A stretch of DNA of 14,820 bases from Chthonomonas sp. UBA2387. GTDB lineage: Bacteria; Armatimonadota; Fimbriimonadia; Fimbriimonadales; Fimbriimonadaceae. Within the stretch, counting starts at the first letter, position 1; each line of letters opens with the position of its first letter. This document shows, in pieces, positions 8,178 through 11,826 of the stretch. The notes beneath the pieces were generated by a model that saw only the letters and a list, made by a program, of their open reading frames with translations, was not told where the DNA came from and ran no database searches. The stretch lies in NCBI GenBank assembly GCA_002343445.1, contig DDSP01000074.1:42352-57171 (forward strand). The letters run 5' to 3'. The position numbers and the translations under genes were made by a program.

Positions 8178-8726
8178 ATGTCGGAAACCGAAAAGAAGAA
8201 AGGCGGCAAACTGCCCATCATCGCGGCTCTGGTCCTCGTGCTCGGCGCGGGCGGCTACTTTGGCATGAAGGGCAGCGGGGGGTCTGCGGCGGCCGAAGAA
8301 GAGCCCGAGATCAAAATGGGCGACAGCGCTCCCATCGGCGAGTTTCTCGTCAACCTGGCAGACGGGCGAACCTATCTGCGCGCAGCTGTGGCGCTTCACT
8401 TCGACGCCACGTTCGACGCCAAACACCTCGACAGCGACATGCCCGTCATTCAAGACGCCATCCTCATGGTGCTCTCGTCCAAGTCGCTCGAAGACGTACG
8501 GTCGTTGGATGGCAAGCAGAAGTTGAAGTGGGAGATCGCGGCGAAGGTCAACCACAGCCTCCACGCCGGACACGACGCGAAGAAGAAAAAGAAGAAGAAG
8601 GACGAGGACGCCGAGGAGCCGAGTCACGGCGAGCAGAAGGTCGCCAAGCCCGAGAACGAAGAGGGTTGGGACGCCGACGAAGGTCCCGTCCTCAAGGTCT
8701 ACTTCACCAGCTTCGTCACCCAATAG
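8178..8726 (+). CDS. fliL: Flagellar basal-body-associated protein FliL
   Basis: FliL is a single-pass inner-membrane protein around the flagellar stator that supports motor torque. This one has 182 residues: a Lys-rich cytoplasmic N-terminus (residues 2-11), a transmembrane helix (~12-30), a short Gly/Ser/acidic linker and a periplasmic domain (~50-182). GEFLVNLADGRTYLRAAVAL (54-73) and the final VLKVYFTSFVTQ are characteristic of the family. A charged low-complexity stretch (~132-168, including seven consecutive Lys) is inserted before the last strand; most FliL proteins lack it. The ATG at 8178 is preferred to upstream starts because it gives the usual short basic N-terminus before the helix. 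GGAA is only 1 nt from that ATG, so it is not a useful SD. No other flagellar gene is in the window. Confidence 0.88.
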   Translation: MSETEKKKGGKLPIIAALVLVLGAGGYFGMKGSGGSAAAEEEPEIKMGDSAPIGEFLVNLADGRTYLRAAVALHFDATFDAKHLDSDMPVIQDAILMVLSSKSLEDVRSLDGKQKLKWEIAAKVNHSLHAGHDAKKKKKKKDEDAEEPSHGEQKVAKPENEEGWDADEGPVLKVYFTSFVTQ

Positions 8727-8742
8727 CCGTCGGATCGGCTAT
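8723..8742. repeat. Inverted repeat ATAGCCG-N6-CGGCTAT over fliL stop and next promoter
   Basis: Perfect 7-bp arms (8723-8729 and 8736-8742) flank a 6-nt loop. The left arm contains the fliL stop codon and the right arm runs into the TATCTT box of the next gene. It could be an operator or an RNA stem ending the fliL transcript; there is no T-tract. Confidence 0.45.
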
Positions 8743-8745
8743 CTT
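8740..8745 (+). promoter_or_regulatory. -10 box TATCTT, predicted leaderless start of the 8751 gene
   Basis: TATCTT ends 6 nt before the A of the ATG at 8751, so transcription would begin at the start codon. No Shine-Dalgarno is present in the short fliL-8751 gap. Confidence 0.5.
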
Positions 8746-8750
8746 GGGTC

Positions 8751-9269
8751 ATGCGGACGCTGGTCCAAGCGTTTCACCCCAAGTTGCGCGCGTCGCGCGT
8801 GTGCCGCCCATGGGCGGACGCCGCCCTCGAAGCGGGGTGTGTGGTCCGCGACCTGTACGCCCTCTATCCCGATGGCCGGATCGACGTGCCCGCAGAACAA
8901 GCGTTCGCCGAGGCCTTCGACCGACTGGTGTTCCTTCACCCCTTGCACTGGTACGCCGCCCCGTGGCTGATGAAGCGCTGGATCGACGAGGTCCTGCAGT
9001 TCGGCTGGGCCTATGGCGACCGTTGCGCTCTGGAAGGCAAGGTGTGGCTGAACGTCGTCTCGGTAGGGGCAGTCGTCGAGGAGTACGGGCCGGAGGGCAA
9101 CCGCCGCTACACCGTGGCCGAGTTCCTGCGCCCGTACGAGCGGACGGCTGCGTTCTGCGGGATGCAGTGGGAAGAGCCCGTCAAGTTCTACGGCGCGGGG
9201 GTCTGCGACGAGGACGCGGTCCGCGCGAGCGTCGCCGAAGTCGTCCGACGCATGGTCGGAGCGGCATGA
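8751..9269 (+). CDS. Flavodoxin-fold NAD(P)H:quinone reductase (KefF/KefG/MdaB-type)
   Basis: This 172-residue cytosolic protein is predicted to bind FMN or FAD and reduce quinones with NAD(P)H. The family pattern is clear. A short beta-strand ends in FHP (8-10). RDLYALYPDGRIDV (34-47) matches the RDLYELYPDF.IDV region of KefF/KefG-like proteins. VFLHPLHWYAAPWLMKRWID matches their IVFQHPxYWYSxPALLKxW motif, and VLQFGWAYG follows. The length agrees with small members of the family. In enterobacteria, homologues regulate Kef potassium efflux, but no Kef transporter is in this window, so a general quinone-reductase role is the safer call. The start is set by the ATG directly after the TATCTT box. 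The gap to fliL is only 24 bp. Confidence 0.82.
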   Translation: MRTLVQAFHPKLRASRVCRPWADAALEAGCVVRDLYALYPDGRIDVPAEQAFAEAFDRLVFLHPLHWYAAPWLMKRWIDEVLQFGWAYGDRCALEGKVWLNVVSVGAVVEEYGPEGNRRYTVAEFLRPYERTAAFCGMQWEEPVKFYGAGVCDEDAVRASVAEVVRRMVGAA

Positions 9270-9287
9270 CAGAAATTGGGACAGAAA
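9268..9287 (+). repeat. Tandem direct repeat GACAGAAA x2, 12-bp period
   Basis: GACAGAAA occurs at 9268-9275 and 9280-9287. This places the pair about 13 bp upstream of the TTGACA -35 box and about 50-70 bp before the predicted transcription start. That is a usual location for an activator or regulator site. It could be chance. Confidence 0.35.
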
Positions 9288-9300
9288 ATCGCCGTTTGGA

Positions 9301-9330
9301 TTGACAAGGTCTCGGCGTATCCCATAGACT
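9301..9330 (+). promoter_or_regulatory. Sigma-A/70-type promoter TTGACA-N18-TAGACT for the sigma factor operon
   Basis: A perfect TTGACA (9301-9306) is followed by an 18-bp spacer and TAGACT (9325-9330). Transcription should begin near 9337, giving a leader of about 70 nt to the TTG at 9407 or about 115 nt to the ATG at 9452. This is the best -35/-10 pair in the window and is the likely head of the sigma factor/LuxR/cdsA transcript. Confidence 0.65.
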
Positions 9331-9406
9331 AGGTTCACGACGCCACTCTTCTGCACTCCAGACGATTCCGGCTTCGCAACGTTGCGACAGGAGGATTCCC
9401 CGAACA

Positions 9407-10042
9407 TTGGCGGGACTAGGCGACAGCGCGCATCTGTGTAGCTACGACTATATGAAGGACGAGGAGGTCGTCTCACGCGCCAAGGCGGGCGACGCCACGG
9501 CGGCGGAATTCCTGATCGGCCGGTACCGGTCTCTGGTCGAAAGCAAGGCCAAGGCGTACTTCCTGATGGGCGCGGACCGAGAGGACGTGATCCAGGAAGG
9601 CATGATCGGCCTGTTCAAGGCCATCCGCGATTTCCGGAGCGACCGGCTGAGCAAGTTCCGTCCCTTCGCCGAACTGTGCGTGACGCGCCAGATCATCACA
9701 GCCGTCAAGACCGCCACGCGCCAAAAGCACGTTCCGCTCAACGCCTACGTTTCGCTCAACCGGTCCATCACGGGCGAACCCACCGATGGGTCGCTGATCG
9801 ACCTGGTTCCCGATCAGTACGTCGAGAACCCCGAAGCCGCCTTGATGGAGCAGAAGCTGCCCCAGAACCTGCACGAGGTGGTCAAGCACGTGCTGAGCGA
9901 CTTGGAGAACCACGTCCTGCGCTGCTACATGGACGGCATGTCCTACCGCGAGATGAGCCTGGAACTCAACTGCCACACGAAGTCCATCGACAACGCGCTC
10001 CAGCGCGTCAAGCGCAAGATCGGCGCCTTGCTGAAAGACTGA
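9407..10042 (+). CDS. sigH: RNA polymerase sigma factor, SigH-like (sigma-70 family)
   Basis: This is a 211-residue alternative sigma factor close to Bacillus SigH. Region 2 (~40-110) contains KAKAYFLMGADREDVIQEGM, then GLFKAIRDF, and FAELCVTRQIITAVKTATRQ. These match SigH's KARSYFLIGADREDIVQEGM and FAELCITRQIITAIKTATRQ almost residue for residue. Region 4 (~160-210) has LRCYMDGMSYREMSLELNCH and KSIDNALQRVKRKI, again SigH-like. In Bacillus SigH serves the transition to stationary phase and sporulation; the role here is unknown. The TTG at 9407 has AGGAGG (9389-9394) 12 nt upstream, a long spacing. The ATG at 9452 (196 residues) lacks an SD and removes N-terminal residues that are not conserved, so it remains possible. 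The next gene starts 1 nt after the stop. Confidence 0.9.
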   Translation: MAGLGDSAHLCSYDYMKDEEVVSRAKAGDATAAEFLIGRYRSLVESKAKAYFLMGADREDVIQEGMIGLFKAIRDFRSDRLSKFRPFAELCVTRQIITAVKTATRQKHVPLNAYVSLNRSITGEPTDGSLIDLVPDQYVENPEAALMEQKLPQNLHEVVKHVLSDLENHVLRCYMDGMSYREMSLELNCHTKSIDNALQRVKRKIGALLKD

Positions 10043-10043
10043 G

Positions 10044-10598
10044 GTGCGGCCCTACTCGTCCGCCTCCACCGAAGTCGCCGTCGTTTGTCGCGACGCTCTC
10101 TATTCCGCCGCCGTGGCCAGCCTGTTGCGAGTGGCCGGCATCGCGGCCAGCCCCGTCCCCGCCGAGGAGTGGCCCGTCGCCGCCGCGTTGCTGGTGGTCG
10201 AGGAAGAACTCAGACTGGCCCCCGGCGGCGTGCCCGTGGTGTTGCTCGCCAAGACCGCAACGCGCCGCAAGCCGGGAACCGAGGCGGTCGTCGCCCGGTC
10301 GTCGCCACCCGAAAAACTGGTCCAAGCCGTGCGCTCGGCGATCCGGCCCATGGCTGTGGCCGAAAGCCGTGCGGTCTACGACCCGGCCTCGCGGCTCACC
10401 GATCGGCAGGCCGACATCGCGGCGCTGATCCGGCGCGGGTATAAGAACAGCGAGATCGCCTCGGAACTCGGCCTGCAGGAACAGACCGTGAAAAACGTCG
10501 TCAGCAGGATGATGAAACAGCGTGGGTTGCGGAACCGCGTGGAATTGATCGTCTGGCTGGATCGGCACGCCGGCGTCTCGGAGGGATCGACGGTCTGA
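10044..10598 (+). CDS. LuxR/GerE-type transcriptional regulator with degenerate receiver domain
   Basis: This 184-residue DNA-binding protein has a canonical GerE helix-turn-helix at residues 117-172: LTDRQADIAALIRRGYKNSE, then IASELGLQEQTVKNVVSRMM. Residues ~10-105 alternate strands and helices like a response-regulator receiver. The core strand AALLVVEEE has Glu where the phosphoacceptor Asp is expected, the usual N-terminal acidic pair is absent, and the Lys-Pro switch is replaced by RSSPP. It is therefore probably an atypical regulator that does not take a phosphate; the Glu might mimic one, but that is speculation. The GTG at 10044 lies 1 nt after the sigma factor stop without its own spaced Shine-Dalgarno, implying translational coupling. 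No sensor kinase is nearby. Confidence 0.85.
   Translation: MRPYSSASTEVAVVCRDALYSAAVASLLRVAGIAASPVPAEEWPVAAALLVVEEELRLAPGGVPVVLLAKTATRRKPGTEAVVARSSPPEKLVQAVRSAIRPMAVAESRAVYDPASRLTDRQADIAALIRRGYKNSEIASELGLQEQTVKNVVSRMMKQRGLRNRVELIVWLDRHAGVSEGSTV
10580..10585 (+). promoter_or_regulatory. Shine-Dalgarno GGAGGG pointing to a CTG start at 10595
   Basis: GGAGGG lies inside the end of the LuxR gene, 9 nt upstream of CTG 10595. The next in-frame candidate, TTG 10625, is 39 nt away. The SD therefore selects the CTG as the cdsA start. Confidence 0.6.
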
Positions 10599-11404
10599 AG
10601 CAGCGCGTCCGCACTCTGGCGTATTTGTTGCCCCCGGTCTTGTTGGCGCTGTTCTTAGCCAGCCCTTGGCCGCTGTTCGCGTTGTGCGTGGCGGTGGCCG
10701 CTGTCGGCGCGCGCGAACTGGGGCGCATGGTGGACGACAAGCCCGTCTGGGTGTTTTTGTGGGGTCTTCCCGCGTTCGCGTTGTTGGCCGGATGGCTGCT
10801 GGTGTCGGCACGCTTCCCCCGATGGGAGCTCCAGTGGTTCCTCGTCATCCAGCAGGTGCTGTTCGCGGTGGGCATCGCCGCCACCGCCGTTTGGGTGCGC
10901 AAGCGCCGCTCCGGACACCTACCGATCGGTCTTTGGCTCACCGCGCCTTTGGCGAGCGTGGTGGCTCTCCACGGGGTGAAGGTGCCCCACGACCCCGTTT
11001 GGTATCCCACGACGCCCGTCCTGATGGCGTGCGTGCCCATCTGGATCGGCGATGTGCTGGCCTATCTAGTGGGGAAGCGCATCGGTCGCCACAAGCTGGC
11101 GGCGAACATCTCGCCCAAGAAGACGTGGGAAGGCGCGATCGCGAACCTGATCGGATGCCTCGTGGCAAGTTGGGCCATCGGCCAAGCCATTGGTTTCCCG
11201 ACGGTGCCCTCGCTGTGGTGCGGCCTGGTGTGCGGCACATTGGGGCAGGCGGGCGACCTGTTCGAGAGCTGGGTGAAGCGCACGGCCGGACGAAAAGACA
11301 GCGGCTCGCTCCTGCCTGGGCACGGCGGCATCCTCGACCGCATCGATTCGGTGCTCGCGGCCGCGCCGACCATCGCCCTGATCCTCAACGCCTGGCTCGA
11401 CTAG
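10595..11404 (+). CDS. cdsA: Phosphatidate cytidylyltransferase CdsA, probable CTG start
   Basis: CdsA is an integral inner-membrane enzyme that makes CDP-diacylglycerol from phosphatidate and CTP, the branch point of phospholipid synthesis. From the CTG the protein has 269 residues, near the family norm, with about seven or eight hydrophobic segments. The CdsA signature is intact at ~225-251: SWVKRTAGRKDSG, then LLPGHGGILDRID. IGDVLAYLVGKRIG and SPKKTWEGAI lie upstream. The CTG at 10595 is chosen for three reasons: GGAGGG sits 9 nt upstream; CTG/TGA overlap the LuxR stop in the manner of ATGA junctions; and the added residues KQRVRTLAYLL look like the basic N-terminus common in CdsA. The fallback start is TTG 10625 (259 residues). 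The stop is shared in a CTAG palindrome with the opposite-strand gene. Confidence 0.9.
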   Translation: MKQRVRTLAYLLPPVLLALFLASPWPLFALCVAVAAVGARELGRMVDDKPVWVFLWGLPAFALLAGWLLVSARFPRWELQWFLVIQQVLFAVGIAATAVWVRKRRSGHLPIGLWLTAPLASVVALHGVKVPHDPVWYPTTPVLMACVPIWIGDVLAYLVGKRIGRHKLAANISPKKTWEGAIANLIGCLVASWAIGQAIGFPTVPSLWCGLVCGTLGQAGDLFESWVKRTAGRKDSGSLLPGHGGILDRIDSVLAAAPTIALILNAWLD

Positions 11405-11757
11405 CCGTTGTCCAGGGTCATCCGGTAGCGGTCCATCATGTCCTGAACGCGCGCGAACGAAGAGGGGTCCACCGCTTGCCACGACTTCAGGTCCAAGTTC
11501 GCGAGCAGGTCGCGAAGGGCCTCGCCACGCACCATGACCTGCAGGTAGTGACGCTCCCCGTGCAAGTAGGGCCCGTAGAGCTTCGCGCCGGAAACCCGTT
11601 CCACCATCCAGCGGAGCAAGCCCTCCCGCCGCACGTGGGCCTTGACGATGCAATGCGGTTGCCGACCGTCGCCCCCGAAGCTGCCGTCGCTCATGAGGAT
11701 TCCGAGGAGTACGCCACGCTCCCAATCGCCGAGTGTTGTTACACCGGGAGTTTTCAT
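11401..11757 (-). CDS. Small LAGLIDADG-motif protein, putative free-standing homing-endonuclease-like
   Basis: This 118-residue protein carries one LAGLIDADG-like motif, LLGILMSDGSF (17-27). Asp24 is at the metal-binding position, and Gly25-Ser26-Phe27 follows as in many family members. The next segment (PHCIVKAHVRREGLLRWMVE, then LHGERHYLQVMV) fits the strand-strand-helix pattern of the fold. A single motif means any nuclease would work as a homodimer. It lies in no intron or intein. Its convergent stop overlaps that of cdsA and it is divergent from valS. The ATG at 11757 is preferred to the longer frame from 11832 because a perfect TATAAT lies 7 nt upstream and the extra residues are not conserved in character. 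It could instead be a domesticated DNA- or RNA-binding protein. Cleavage activity is unproven. Confidence 0.65.
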   Translation of the reverse strand: MKTPGVTTLGDWERGVLLGILMSDGSFGGDGRQPHCIVKAHVRREGLLRWMVERVSGAKLYGPYLHGERHYLQVMVRGEALRDLLANLDLKSWQAVDPSSFARVQDMMDRYRMTLDNG

Positions 11758-11764
11758 GTGGAAC

Positions 11765-11770
11765 ATTATA
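11765..11770 (-). promoter_or_regulatory. Perfect -10 box TATAAT, leaderless start of the LAGLIDADG gene
   Basis: On the minus strand TATAAT is followed by 7 nt and then the ATG at 11757, so the transcript should begin at or one base before the start codon. The bases around 11788-11793 do not form a TTGACA-like -35 box. Confidence 0.6.
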
Positions 11771-11791
11771 GGCCCTCCGGCGCCTCGCGGG

Positions 11792-11797
11792 TACCAT
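11792..11797 (+). promoter_or_regulatory. Candidate -10 TACCAT and SD for valS
   Basis: TACCAT would place a valS transcription start near 11804, giving a leader of about 23 nt. AGGAAAG (11816-11822) is a usable Shine-Dalgarno 4 nt before the ATG at 11827. The divergent LAGLIDADG promoter lies about 20 bp away, so the two may interfere. Confidence 0.35.
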
Positions 11798-11826
11798 TGC
11801 GTCGTCTTTCGCGACAGGAAAGCACG

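Noticed and set aside
10666..11826. Long open frame continuous with valS extending about 1.1 kb upstream
   Set aside because: It runs through cdsA in another frame and antisense to the LAGLIDADG gene. The translation is Arg/Gly/His-rich without ValRS character, and a proper SD and ATG exist at 11827.
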